From contig JAGZUC010000004.1 of the NCBI GenBank assembly GCA_018380195.1, forward strand, positions 1 to 64,000: a DNA stretch of 64,000 nt. Direction: 5' to 3'. The notes under the pieces are model-generated. The model was not told where the DNA came from. It worked only from the letters and a program-made list of their open reading frames with translations, and did not search any database. Made by a program: the position numbers and the translations under genes. Shown piece by piece: positions 53,098 through 61,884 of the stretch (position 1 is its first letter; each line of letters opens with the position of its first letter). The DNA comes from Collinsella sp. GTDB taxonomy: Bacteria > Actinomycetota > Coriobacteriia > Coriobacteriales > Coriobacteriaceae.

Positions 53098-54714
53098 TTA
53101 CTGCTCCTTCTCAATTGCGTTTTCGACCTTGTCGCGCATCTCGGCGACCTTCATGCCAAAGATGATCTGGATATTATTGCCGTTGCGGTTGATGCCGCTG
53201 TTGGGCACGTGGTTGATGAGGTCCTCATTGATGAGGTCCGGGTTCTTAACGTTCACGCGGAGACGCGTAAAGCAGTTCTCGAGCTCCTCGATGTTGTCCT
53301 TGCCACCAAGACCTGCAACCAGGTCGGCAATGCCCGCATCGACGCCCTCTGCGGGAGCCGCGGCAACAGCGCCCTGCTTCACCGCGACAGACGCGGCGGC
53401 CTCGCCCTCGGCAACGGACTCGGCGAGCTCGGACTCCTCCTCGCGACCAGGCGTGTGGAGGTTGAGCTTCTTGATGAGGAAGGTGAAGAGGAAGAAGTAC
53501 AGAGCGGCGTTGACGACTCCAAGCACCAGCATAACTGGCCAGTTGGTCTTGTCGACACCGAGGACCAGGTTGGAAACCACGATGTTGATGATGCCGCCTG
53601 CAGTCGAAGCGGGCACGGAGAGGACCTTGAGCAGGACCAGGAAGATGCCGGAAAGAACCGAGTGAACGACAAAGAGCACGGGAGCGGCAAAGACAAAGAG
53701 GAAGTCCATGGGCTCGGTGACACAGGAGAGCACGGCGGTGATGATCAGCGGGATGATAACGGCCTTGGTCTTATCCTTGTTCCCCTTGTAAGCGGTGACG
53801 ATAAAGGCGAGACCGATACCGATGTAGGGCCACAGGTTGTTGAAGGTGTAGCTGTTGAAGTAGGTGCTATCGGAGAAGGGCTGGCCCGTCATTGCCATCT
53901 CGGCGACACGGATGGGGTAGGCACCGGCGATAACCTGATCGCCCAGCGTCAGGGTGCCACCCACATCGGAGAACTGGAACGGGGTGTAGATGAGGTGGTG
54001 CAGACCGGTGGGAACGAGCAGCTTGTTGAGCATGCCGTAGATAAAGAGGCCGATGTTGCCCGACTCCTTAATGATGCCGGCAACTGAGGAGATGGCACCC
54101 TGAACCGGAGGCCAAACGATGCAGAAGCCAGCGCCCATGATCCAGGAGATGATGATCATGATCAGGAACGGGAAGCGAACGCCCGAGAACATCGAAAGGG
54201 CAATGGGGAACTGCTTATTCGAGTACTTGTTGAACACGGCACCGGTGATGCAACCGAGAATAATGCCGCCGAACACGCCGGTATCGAGCACCTGAATGCC
54301 CATAACGGTGGCCTGGCCGGTTCCGGTAAGACCGAGCATGCCGCTCGCATCGGCAAGAGAGCCGGTGGCGTTGAGCACGATGTTGTTAGCCTGCAGGAAC
54401 AGGAAGAACGACATCAGGGCAATCAGCGAAGCATGGCCCTTGTTCTTCTTTGCCATGGCGCCGGCGATGCCCACGCAGAACAGAATCGAGAGGTTGTTGA
54501 TGATAAACATCAGCGACTGATAGACAACGGCGCCCACAAGCTGGAACGGACCGGAGCCCAGTACGGGGACCAAAGCGCAGATGGTCTTGTTGGTCAGAAT
54601 GATGCCCACGATGAGCAGGATGCCGGCAACCGAGAGATACATCATCGGCTGAACGATCGACTTCGCGAACACCTCCAACGGCGCTTTGAAATTGAACTTC
54701 TTTTTTGCGGTCAT
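53098..54714 (-). CDS. PTS alpha-glucoside EIICB component
   Basis: A 538-residue membrane transporter that phosphorylates its sugar during uptake. The EIIC part has about ten TM helices and family patterns VPTGLHHLIYTPFQ and EPMDFLFVFAAP. An Ala/Glu linker leads to EIIB (from ~450) with the phosphocysteine in LENCFTRLRVNV. A glucose/maltose-type (MalX/GlvC-like) specificity fits the GH4 enzyme beside it. GGGGAGTA precedes the ATG at 54714. Confidence 0.93.
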   Translation of the reverse strand: MTAKKKFNFKAPLEVFAKSIVQPMMYLSVAGILLIVGIILTNKTICALVPVLGSGPFQLVGAVVYQSLMFIINNLSILFCVGIAGAMAKKNKGHASLIALMSFFLFLQANNIVLNATGSLADASGMLGLTGTGQATVMGIQVLDTGVFGGIILGCITGAVFNKYSNKQFPIALSMFSGVRFPFLIMIIISWIMGAGFCIVWPPVQGAISSVAGIIKESGNIGLFIYGMLNKLLVPTGLHHLIYTPFQFSDVGGTLTLGDQVIAGAYPIRVAEMAMTGQPFSDSTYFNSYTFNNLWPYIGIGLAFIVTAYKGNKDKTKAVIIPLIITAVLSCVTEPMDFLFVFAAPVLFVVHSVLSGIFLVLLKVLSVPASTAGGIINIVVSNLVLGVDKTNWPVMLVLGVVNAALYFFLFTFLIKKLNLHTPGREEESELAESVAEGEAAASVAVKQGAVAAAPAEGVDAGIADLVAGLGGKDNIEELENCFTRLRVNVKNPDLINEDLINHVPNSGINRNGNNIQIIFGMKVAEMRDKVENAIEKEQ

Positions 54715-54813
54715 AGCGGTACTCCCCTTCCTTTTCCGCAAATTAAGACAGATGTGCCCTGGACAAGACCGTGAGCCTTGCCTTATATCAATCGATGTGT
54801 GGGCACGTTATGC

Positions 54814-55680
54814 CTAGAGACCAGGTTCTCCAAGCAGGTTAACAATGTGATATGCGAGATAACTCTTCTCAGCATCGGTAACGACAACGTTATAGGTAGA
54901 CGACAAGTGGGCGGCTATGGCGTCCGCGCACGAGAATGCGCAGGGATACGCCGTTTCATCGATTCGGAACAGCGCGTCTCCGTTGATTTGCCCTGCCGTA
55001 GGATCGAGCGCTCGCTGTGCGAAAAACTGCAGGTGACGAACGAAACGTTCGTAAGGCAGCGAGGTGTCATCGAGGGTCGTAGCATAGCGCTTGGAAACAA
55101 TCGCGAGCACGTCGCGAACAAGCTGGACCGAAACAATCAAACGATCGGAGCGTTGCGGCATGGTGGCGTTGACGATATGCAGCGTAATGAAACCCTGCTC
55201 TTCTTCGCTCATCTGAATGCCCATATACTCCTTGATAATCTGCAGCGCACGGCCCGCAAGTGCATACTCCTTGCGATAGAACTGCTGGATCTCGAGCAGC
55301 AACGGATTCTCACAGGAGACGCCCTTGCGCTCGCGTTCCAAAGCAAGGCTGATATGGTCTGCGAGAGCAATGAGAATCTTGTCGTTGATATCAACATTGA
55401 GCTCTCGACGAAGCATCTGAACGATTTCCTCGGAAATCACGAGGTTGACGGTGGGGATGGACTCCAAAAGATGTGCCAAGCGGTCGATCGTACGCGAGTC
55501 CTGAGAAGTTCCCTCCTGCAACGCGTAGGTCTTTTCGACCGACGTCTCATCGATGGCATCGCCGGCATGACGGCCAAAGCAGAGGCCTCGACCGATGACG
55601 ATGAGCTCGGAGCCATCGTCCGAAGTGACCATTGCGACGTTGTTGTTAAAAACTCGCTTGATAACCACGGTACCCACCAC
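54814..55680 (-). CDS. LicT/BglG-family transcription antiterminator
   Basis: A 288-residue regulator: an N-terminal RNA-binding (CAT) domain (VIKRVFNNNVAMV) followed by two PRDs with phosphorylatable His in DRLAHLL, LADHISLAL, ITLHIVNA and LAYHIVNLL. Unphosphorylated or partly phosphorylated protein binds an RNA hairpin and prevents termination. The candidate target is the hairpin at 56280-56312 upstream of its own operon. The start is a GTG at 55680, 6 bases after the EIIA stop; a GTG at 55668 would fit the family N terminus better. Confidence 0.92.
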   Translation of the reverse strand: MVGTVVIKRVFNNNVAMVTSDDGSELIVIGRGLCFGRHAGDAIDETSVEKTYALQEGTSQDSRTIDRLAHLLESIPTVNLVISEEIVQMLRRELNVDINDKILIALADHISLALERERKGVSCENPLLLEIQQFYRKEYALAGRALQIIKEYMGIQMSEEEQGFITLHIVNATMPQRSDRLIVSVQLVRDVLAIVSKRYATTLDDTSLPYERFVRHLQFFAQRALDPTAGQINGDALFRIDETAYPCAFSCADAIAAHLSSTYNVVVTDAEKSYLAYHIVNLLGEPGL

Positions 55681-55686
55681 AAGAAT

Positions 55687-56199
55687 TTACTCGGAAAGCC
55701 AGACGACAGGCTCTTTAACAGCAACAGGGCCGGAAGCATGCTCACGAAGAGTCGAGTTCTCCGAACGCTCACACACGATAACGAAGACCGTGGGATCAAA
55801 GCCGGCAGCGCGAACCACGTCGAAATCGACCTCGACGAGGGGCTGGCCCGCGTCGACATGGTCACCCTGGGCAACAAGCGCATGGAAGCCCTTGCCCTCA
55901 AGCTTAACAGTGTCGATTCCGATGTGCAGCATCACCTGAGCAGAGCTGTCGTCGGACATGATGCCCAGCGCGTGCTCAGTCGGAAACAGCGCCGCGACGG
56001 TGCCGGAAACAGGAGCGCACACCGTTCCCTCTTGGGGAACCACGGCAACGCCATCACCCACCGCACGGCTGCTAAAAGCGGGGTCATTGGTTTTTTCTAG
56101 ATTAACAAGCTCGCCGGAAACAGGGGCGAGGATTTCGAACTCGGAAGTCGCAGTCGCCTGCTTATCCGAGCCACCCATAAGGCGAGAAAAGAAACCCAT
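55687..56199 (-). CDS. PTS glucose-type EIIA component
   Basis: A 170-residue cytoplasmic EIIA (Crr type). The phospho-acceptor His is in QVMLHIGIDTV, and the second His of the fold is in ALFPTEHALGI. PVSGELVNLEK and APVSGTVAAL are typical. It receives phosphate from HPr and passes it to EIIB encoded two genes on. The ATG at 56199 has AAGGGAC upstream; an in-frame ATG at 56217 lacks a ribosome site. First gene of the operon. Confidence 0.93.
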   Translation of the reverse strand: MGFFSRLMGGSDKQATATSEFEILAPVSGELVNLEKTNDPAFSSRAVGDGVAVVPQEGTVCAPVSGTVAALFPTEHALGIMSDDSSAQVMLHIGIDTVKLEGKGFHALVAQGDHVDAGQPLVEVDFDVVRAAGFDPTVFVIVCERSENSTLREHASGPVAVKEPVVWLSE

Positions 56200-56225
56200 G
56201 GTGACATGTCCCTTCATAAATATAG

Positions 56226-56312
56226 CCCAACCAAAATCAATCGAATGCGCCCATTGAGACGCACCCGTTCAAAGACTTTGGTTAGGCCCATGTCCGAGGG
56301 GACTCGGTAACC
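56226..56312 (-). promoter_or_regulatory. Antiterminator/terminator switch in the PTS operon leader
   Basis: On the minus strand, GGTTACCGAG-TCCC-CTCGGACA...CCTAACC (56312-56280) can fold into a BglG/LicT-type target: CCGAG pairs with CTCGG and GGTTA with TAACC. Alternatively CCTAACCAAA (56286-56277) pairs with TTTGGTTGGG (56235-56226) as a 10-base stem followed by CTATATTTAT, a terminator-like end. The two use the same CCTAACC, so they exclude each other. It lies 30-110 bases before the EIIA start. Confidence 0.55.
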
Positions 56313-56337
56313 TTCCGCATTTCTTTTTACGGGGGTT

Positions 56338-56343
56338 ATTGTA
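56338..56343 (-). promoter_or_regulatory. Possible -10 box of the PTS operon
   Basis: TACAAT on the minus strand, about 25 bases upstream of the antiterminator hairpin. No good -35 at 17 bases was found, so this is tentative. Confidence 0.4.
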
Positions 56344-56415
56344 GGCAACAACAAAGCCAGAATAGTCATTATGACCGGTGAGCGGTATTTTTTCTTCGAT
56401 AAACGGTATTTAAGC

Positions 56416-56610
56416 GGCACTTAGGGACGTTCCTTTTCTGCCGGCACTCGGGAACACTCCTCACTCTGGTGCATTGGGGACAGGTTACTTTGCACCAATC
56501 ATGAGTTGCGGTGAAATAGGGACTGCAAAGCCGCTCAAAAGGCCAAAACAGTCCGTATTCCACCGCAACTTCAAGACGTTGATGCAGATTAACCTGGCCC
56601 CATTGCACCA
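56416..56610. repeat. Nested cluster of three palindrome families
   Basis: 56416-56435 is a half-copy of the 44887 palindrome (GGCACTTAGGGACGTTCC). 56467-56497 is a hairpin TGGTGCA...TGCACCA around GGGACAGGTTAC. 56506-56568 is the third TTGCGGTGAAATAG palindrome (two arm mismatches). 56588-56610 is an inverted near-copy of 56467-56489, so the central palindrome is bracketed by inverted ends. The 423-base gap 56200-56622 holds this cluster, the PTS leader and its promoter, with no gene. Confidence 0.85.
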
Positions 56611-56622
56611 ATTTCGTATGCG

Positions 56623-57384
56623 CTAGATAAAGAGCTCGCATTCCTTCCGCACGACGCAAACCTTGCTCAGCATCTGGGAAACAGCGGATAGCTTGTTGGG
56701 ATCAAGCTTGCGAGCGCCTCGCGGACATACGGCGATGCAGCGCATGCAGGAGATGCACGCCTCGCCAGCTGCTCGCTTGGGGTCGCCCTTGTCGATAGCA
56801 CAAACGGGGCACGCCGCGGCGCATGCACCGCAGGAGACGCAATCCCCTGTTGCCTCGGGTGCCATGCGGCGACCTCCAGCTTGTTTATAAGGACGATTGC
56901 CGGGGATAGAGGGCTCGGACGCATCCTCAGCCAACAGCTTTTGCTGAATTTGCTGCGCAAACTCTGCGAGCTGCGCCGCATCCTGCGCATCCGGTCGCCC
57001 AGCAGCAAACTGACGAGCAACGGAATGTTCTGCAATGGCTGCAACTGCCGCGATCACCCGGAATCCCGCATACTTCGCAACGTCCTCCAGCTCTACGAGC
57101 GTGTCCTCAAACGCGCGGTTTCCGTATACACAAACCAAAACAGCCCGAGCCCCGTTGCCGCGCACCATGCCCAACCGGTCAGCCACCACAGCCGGGATTC
57201 TACCGGCATACGCCGGCACAGAGATTACGGCCACGTCGTCCTCAGTCATCGAGACAGCGTTGAAATCCAACCCGCTATCGGTCAGATCGACGGTAACGGT
57301 ATTCTTGCCCAGTGCTCCGGCCACAAGGCCTGACACCTTCTGCGTTCCACCCGTCGGACTAAACACAATTTCGAATACGCTCAT
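56623..57384 (-). CDS. EFR1-type flavodoxin-ferredoxin protein
   Basis: A 253-residue protein: an N-terminal flavodoxin-like domain (FSPTGGTQKV, SVPAYAGRIP) and a C-terminal pair of 4Fe-4S sites (CVSCGACAAACPVC, CISCMRCIAVCPRGARKL). It probably shuttles low-potential electrons; partners are unknown, but the hydrogenase in this window is a candidate. GGGGAGGG precedes the ATG at 57384. Monocistronic; flanked on both sides by repeats. Confidence 0.88.
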   Translation of the reverse strand: MSVFEIVFSPTGGTQKVSGLVAGALGKNTVTVDLTDSGLDFNAVSMTEDDVAVISVPAYAGRIPAVVADRLGMVRGNGARAVLVCVYGNRAFEDTLVELEDVAKYAGFRVIAAVAAIAEHSVARQFAAGRPDAQDAAQLAEFAQQIQQKLLAEDASEPSIPGNRPYKQAGGRRMAPEATGDCVSCGACAAACPVCAIDKGDPKRAAGEACISCMRCIAVCPRGARKLDPNKLSAVSQMLSKVCVVRKECELFI

Positions 57385-57593
57385 CGAGGCACCCTCCCCT
57401 ACGCCTGGCAACGCGTCAAGCCGCTTTCACATCCAGCCAGAGTATACGGCACGTGGGGTCCCCGTTTTGATGCACCAAGCACCCCAATGCACCCACCCTA
57501 CACTGTCTGCCTCTTCGTTTTGTATAAATTACGGTACAGATTGTATATATTTACGGGATACCGCTGTGTTCTCCTGAGGTACCCCATCCTGGC

Positions 57594-57830
57594 CCGTGCA
57601 AAAAACGGAGTATTCTGCAACGTAACCACGCCAGCACCGCCGCGGGTGGGCAAAACTGTAGGGCACCGTATCATTCTAAGTCCCGACATGGCGAGAATGA
57701 CGCGCCCCTGCTCCGGAAAACGGTGAAATCTGACTCAGAACGCTCGCCAGGGATATCCGAAGGCCACCGTTGGCGACGTCGAATCATATGCAGACAACTC
57801 GAACTGCAGAATACTCCAAAAAATGCACGG
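57594..57830. repeat. MITE-like element with inverted ends, copy B
   Basis: The left end 57594-57619 (CCGTGCAAAAAACGGAGTATTC...) and right end 57805-57830 are inverted, differing mainly in the A/T run. TACCCCA outside the left end is shared with copy A. The centre differs from copy A. The 620-base gap 57385-58004 holds this element and the helicase terminator; no other gene is seen. Confidence 0.75.
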
Positions 57831-57934
57831 CGCACCCCATGGGACCCATTGCCGCATGGCAGGAAACAGGTCCACGGCATCCTCTAGATGCATTCCCGAG
57901 GAAATCACATTTGAACTAGCGATCGGATACGACA

Positions 57935-57972
57935 AACAGAAAGGGCCCCGAACGTAGCTGCTCGGGGCCCTT
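57935..57972 (-). terminator. Terminator of the DEAD-box helicase gene
   Basis: AAGGGCCCCGA (57941-57951) pairs with TCGGGGCCCTT (57962-57972); on the minus strand TCTGTTTG follows. 33 bases past the stop. Confidence 0.75.
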
Positions 57973-58004
57973 GGTTCGCCTCGCCCTAGCGGGCGATGCG
58001 TATG

Positions 58005-60254
58005 TTACTTGCGCTTGCCGCCGCCGTCACCGGGGCGACGGGAGCTGCCGCCGCGCTTGCCGCCACGGCTGTTGCCATAGCTGCCACGGTTATCGCGACC
58101 GCCGGCACGGCCGCCACGGGAGCCGACCTGGTTGCCGCCGCGACCACCACGGTAGCCGCCGCGACGCTCTTCGCGGGTATCGTCGTAGTTGCGCCAGTCA
58201 TCGCGACGATCGCGGCTGGCACGCGGGTCACGACGATCGCGCGACTCGTTAGAACGACCAGCGCCGCCGCGGCCGCCATTGCCGCGAGCACCCTCGCGAC
58301 GCTCGCCGCCGCGGCTACCGCGCTCTTCAAAGCGCTTGCCGCCACGGGACTCACCGCCACGGGCAGCACGCTCACCACGACCCTCGCCGCCGCGACGCTC
58401 ATCACGGCCGCCGCGCTCGTCATCGCGACCGGAACGACGACGGTCGCCCGCACCACGCTTGCCGCCACGCGAGCCACGACCCTCGTCCTCGCGCTCGACA
58501 CGACGACGGCCGCCGCGGTCCTCGTCCTCGCGGCGACGGCGATGCGCCTCGCCCTGGAACTGCTTGGCACGGCGCTCGGCACGGTTGCCGCGCGGCGCCT
58601 GCTCGGCGGCAGCAGCACCGCCGCGCTCCTCGGCAGCCACCTCGCGGGCCACGCTCTCCACAGCCTCGTCCACGCGAGCCTGAACGCCCTCGCGCACGCG
58701 GGTCTTGCCGCCGCGCTTGGGACGGCTCGGACGCTCGCCGTCGCCGCGACGCTCGTCGCGACCACGGTTGGAACGACCGGCCACATCGCCGTAGTCATCG
58801 CCGTTGCGCTTGCCGTCGCGACGCGCCTGCTCAAGCTTCTTCTTGCTCTTGGACTTGCCGCGTTTGGTCTTCTTCTTCACCTTAAAGGCAGCAGGATCGC
58901 GCTCGGGGTCAACGGCGGGCGGGTTGGGACCCACGTGCAGGTCGCCGGCTTCGTAAATATCGGCCGTCTTGTCCATGAGCTTCTCGATCTCGTAGAACTC
59001 ATCAACGTCCTGCTCGGTCACAAACGTAATGGCCCAGCCCAGCTCGCCGGCGCGGCCCGTACGGCCAATGCGGTGGATATAGTCGGTCGGCTCGGCCGGC
59101 ACGTCAAAGTTCACGACGTAGCGCACGTCGCTAATGTCGATGCCGCGGGCGAGCACGTCGGTTGCCACCAACACGTCGACGGTACCGTCGCGGAAGGCCG
59201 AGAGTGCGCGCTCGCGCTGGGCCTGGCTGCGGTTGCCGTGAATCGCGGCGGCCTTGATGCCCTTACGCTCCAGACGGCGGCAGCAGCTGTCGGCGCGGTG
59301 CTTGGTGCGCATAAAGACGATAGTGCGCTCCGGGCCCTCCTTCTTGAGGAACTCGGGCAGCAGGTTGTTCTTGGCCTCGATGGACACCGGGAACACAAAC
59401 TGGTCGACGGTGTCGGCGGTCGACGTGGCGGGCGCGATCTCCACGCGGGCCGGGTCGCTCACCAGGTCGGTGATCTCGCCCACGGCCTCCTCGTCGAGCG
59501 TCGCCGAGAACAGCAGCGTCTGGCGCTCGGCCGGCGTCTCGCGCACAATGCGGCGGACGGCGGGCAAAAAGCCCATATCGAGCATGCGGTCGGCCTCGTC
59601 GAGTACCAGCACTTTGACCTCGCCCAGGTGGCAGGCACCCTGCTCGATCAGATCGACCAGACGGCCCGGCGTTGCGACCAGGATGTCGCAGCCGTACTTA
59701 AGTGCCGCGGTCTGCGGCTTGTAGCTCACGCCGCCCACGACGGTCACGGCAACATGGCCGGTGACGTCGGCGATTTTGCTTGCGACCTCGTCGATCTGCT
59801 GGGCAAGCTCGCGCGTAGGGGTGATGACGAGCATCACGGGGCCACGGCCGTTGCCCTCGGGCTTTTTAACACCGCGACGGCGGTTGCGGCCGCCGCGCTC
59901 GCGCACGGGTTTGGGAGGAGCGATGTGCTCCAGATTGTTCATGGTCGGCAGCAAAAAGGCAGCCGTCTTGCCGGTGCCGGTCTGAGCGGCGGCAAGCAGA
60001 TCACGGCCCTCGAGCACCACGGGGATGGAGCCGGCCTGAACAGGCGTTGGCGCCGTGTAGCCCAGGTTCTCGATAGCACGGAGCATCTCGTCGGAGAGGC
60101 CCAGCTCGTCAAAGGCGGGCAGGCTCTCGGTAGCGGACTCGACGGCCTGGGCAGCATTGGCCTCATCGGCGGCATCGAAGGCAGCCTGGGTCATAGCCTC
60201 GCGGGCCTCGTCCAGAATCTCGGCGTCCGTGACGTCGGATACAGAATTACGCAT
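58005..60254 (-). CDS. DEAD-box RNA helicase with long Arg/Gly-rich tail
   Basis: A 749-residue RNA helicase of the CsdA/RhlE type. Motifs: Q motif (GYTAPTPVQAGSIP), I AAQTGTGKTAAF, II VLDEADRMLD, III SATLDEEA, VI HRIGRTGRAG. A short basic linker (KKTKRGKSKSKKKLEQARR) follows at ~residue 480, then ~270 residues dominated by Arg, Gly, Asp, Glu and Ser with many RGG units. Such tails bind RNA and favour condensates. Likely roles are ribosome assembly or mRNA decay. AAGGAA lies about 10 bases before the ATG at 60254. Confidence 0.93.
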   Translation of the reverse strand: MRNSVSDVTDAEILDEAREAMTQAAFDAADEANAAQAVESATESLPAFDELGLSDEMLRAIENLGYTAPTPVQAGSIPVVLEGRDLLAAAQTGTGKTAAFLLPTMNNLEHIAPPKPVRERGGRNRRRGVKKPEGNGRGPVMLVITPTRELAQQIDEVASKIADVTGHVAVTVVGGVSYKPQTAALKYGCDILVATPGRLVDLIEQGACHLGEVKVLVLDEADRMLDMGFLPAVRRIVRETPAERQTLLFSATLDEEAVGEITDLVSDPARVEIAPATSTADTVDQFVFPVSIEAKNNLLPEFLKKEGPERTIVFMRTKHRADSCCRRLERKGIKAAAIHGNRSQAQRERALSAFRDGTVDVLVATDVLARGIDISDVRYVVNFDVPAEPTDYIHRIGRTGRAGELGWAITFVTEQDVDEFYEIEKLMDKTADIYEAGDLHVGPNPPAVDPERDPAAFKVKKKTKRGKSKSKKKLEQARRDGKRNGDDYGDVAGRSNRGRDERRGDGERPSRPKRGGKTRVREGVQARVDEAVESVAREVAAEERGGAAAAEQAPRGNRAERRAKQFQGEAHRRRREDEDRGGRRRVEREDEGRGSRGGKRGAGDRRRSGRDDERGGRDERRGGEGRGERAARGGESRGGKRFEERGSRGGERREGARGNGGRGGAGRSNESRDRRDPRASRDRRDDWRNYDDTREERRGGYRGGRGGNQVGSRGGRAGGRDNRGSYGNSRGGKRGGSSRRPGDGGGKRK

Positions 60255-60525
60255 ATGTTGTTGTTCCTTATCTGCACGCGCAATGGGCACGGCATGCGGC
60301 CGCGCGGGCGTGCTTGGTAGTGCGCTAATACATACAAAAACAGGTGCGCACAGAGAGGACGTTGCTCAGCACGCTGGCGATCGCTTTGGCAGCCCTATCA
60401 CGCGCCGTCCAGACGCAGCAGCTCTAAGCGATGGAGCAGATTCGCCGCCGGTTAGTATACCCGTACTCCGTATGCCCCCACGTAAACCACAGATGACGAG
60501 GCGGACGAGGTGGGCCCGGCTGATT

Positions 60526-60663
60526 GTCTCAATCTGTAACAGTTACAGGGCAAATCTTCCTCTACGTGTTACAGATCGAGACAAACGGTCGACACGGTTC
60601 GCAAACGTCTCAATCTGTAACAGTTACCGAGTAAAATCGGTCCTAATTGTTATAGATCAAGAC
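60526..60663. repeat. Two tandem GTCTCAATCTGTAACA hairpins
   Basis: Copy 1: GTCTCAATCTGTAACA (60526-60541) faces TGTTACAGATCGAGAC (60567-60582), one mismatch. Copy 2: 60607-60622 faces 60648-60663, three mismatches. The two left arms are identical and the period is 81 bases. Both hairpins lie between the divergent helicase and FHA genes. The 588-base gap 60255-60842 holds these and the promoter at 60708-60735. Confidence 0.88.
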
Positions 60664-60707
60664 AGAGGGGGATTTCCGTCCAGTCCAAACCAAATCTCTC
60701 AGTCTTC

Positions 60708-60735
60708 CTGCAATTTCGAACATGTGGCCTATAAT
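60708..60735 (+). promoter_or_regulatory. Predicted promoter of the FHA gene
   Basis: TATAAT (60730-60735) is a perfect -10 box. CTGCAA at 60708-60713 is a weak -35 at 16 bases. It lies about 110 bases before the GTG start. Confidence 0.55.
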
Positions 60736-60842
60736 GTTGCTTTGGTTACGCTATATATTGCGCGGCCATTTAATACGTCGCCCACCGGGGGCCATTAATT
60801 CCTATCGCCATATTGGCTAGGAAGCAATCAAAGGAGGTATCC

Positions 60843-61805
60843 GTGGCAGCAGAGACGCCTTGCTCGGTCCTCTATAACGATATTCGCTCGTTCGGCGGTC
60901 TTAAACATCTCGAGATCGCCCGAATGCTTATCAATGGAAACTCTTATCTCGGCAGTACCCTGCTCGAGAAATGCTCTTCCAACCGCTCGTATCTCACCCG
61001 TTACATCGTCCATCGCAAGCCTGACCAGTGCGCGCCCGCCATCTACAGCGACTTTACCGTCACCACGCTCAACCTTTCCGCGGCAATCTGCAGCAAGCTC
61101 GGCGGCGGCGAGTCCGCCTATCGGGCAATCGCCGAGCACTATCGCGGTCCGGCCGCCAACGAAATGATGTCGGCTCTCACCAGCTACAAGCTGGACAGCC
61201 GCCTATATGCAAATGCCCTCAATCGCATCGACAACTTTGACGGCAATACCGTGCGCGAGAAAAGCACGCTTTACCTTATGCTCTTTGTGGCAACGGGGGC
61301 GCTCGCCGATCCCGTTCAGGGCGTGGCCACCGTCGAGCGCTTTTGCGACAGCAAGACGGGCGGGCACTTTGGCACCACCGAAACTACCGTCGGACGTGGC
61401 TTTATGAGCAGCCTGGAGCAGCCGCGCACCGTCGCCCCCAACCTCGGTCTGCTCAGAACCCATGCCGACAACTGCGCCGACATGCAAATCCATCCCCTCA
61501 CACGCGATCCGCGCGGCACCGTAATTGGTTCTTTGCCCAAAACCTCGCCCAGCATCACCGATGTGGGCGCCGACGCATCGCGCGAGCATCTTCGCATTTG
61601 GCTTGAGGGTGAGCACTGGTACGCCCAGGGCCTTGGATCGACCAACGGCACGGTACTCGAATCGGGTGCAGGCGACGGCGATATTGTGATTGAGCCGCCG
61701 CGCGACCAACGCGAGCCCGGCAAGATCTATCCCCCAGTGGAAATCGAAAACAGCGACAGGCTCCATCTGGGTCTCTACACGACATTCCTTGTCATTGTGG
61801 ACTAG
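60843..61805 (+). CDS. FHA-domain protein
   Basis: A 320-residue protein. The C-terminal ~80 residues form an FHA phosphothreonine-binding domain (GSLPKTSPSITD, SREHLRIWLEGEHWYAQ, LGSTNGTVLES), with the key Ser/Arg/His and STNGT loop intact. The N-terminal ~230 residues are helical and unassigned. The start is GTG at 60843 with AAAGGAGG 5 bases upstream; a TTG at 60813 lacks a ribosome site. The next gene encodes a Ser/Thr kinase, so it is a likely partner or substrate reader. Confidence 0.85.
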   Translation: MAAETPCSVLYNDIRSFGGLKHLEIARMLINGNSYLGSTLLEKCSSNRSYLTRYIVHRKPDQCAPAIYSDFTVTTLNLSAAICSKLGGGESAYRAIAEHYRGPAANEMMSALTSYKLDSRLYANALNRIDNFDGNTVREKSTLYLMLFVATGALADPVQGVATVERFCDSKTGGHFGTTETTVGRGFMSSLEQPRTVAPNLGLLRTHADNCADMQIHPLTRDPRGTVIGSLPKTSPSITDVGADASREHLRIWLEGEHWYAQGLGSTNGTVLESGAGDGDIVIEPPRDQREPGKIYPPVEIENSDRLHLGLYTTFLVIVD

Positions 61806-61807
61806 CG

Positions 61808-61845
61808 CGGACGGCGATCGGAAGACGGTCGCCGTCCGTCTTTCA
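61808..61845 (+). terminator. Terminator after the FHA gene
   Basis: CGGACGGCGA (61808-61817) pairs with TCGCCGTCCG (61829-61838), followed by TCTTTC. It separates the FHA gene from the kinase gene transcriptionally, at least in part. Confidence 0.75.
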
Positions 61846-61884
61846 TCTTCTACCTTCTGCGTCGTAAACGACAATGCTCAGCGG

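Noticed and set aside
57996..60320. 774-codon open frame antisense to the DEAD-box helicase gene, Ala/Thr/Leu-rich
   Set aside because: It mirrors the Arg/Gly-rich tail codons in GC-rich DNA, has no ribosome site and the helicase on the other strand has all motifs.
60526..60663. Possible CRISPR array
   Set aside because: Only two units, each a hairpin with a 25-base loop, no spacer diversity and no cas gene; better described as a tandem palindrome.
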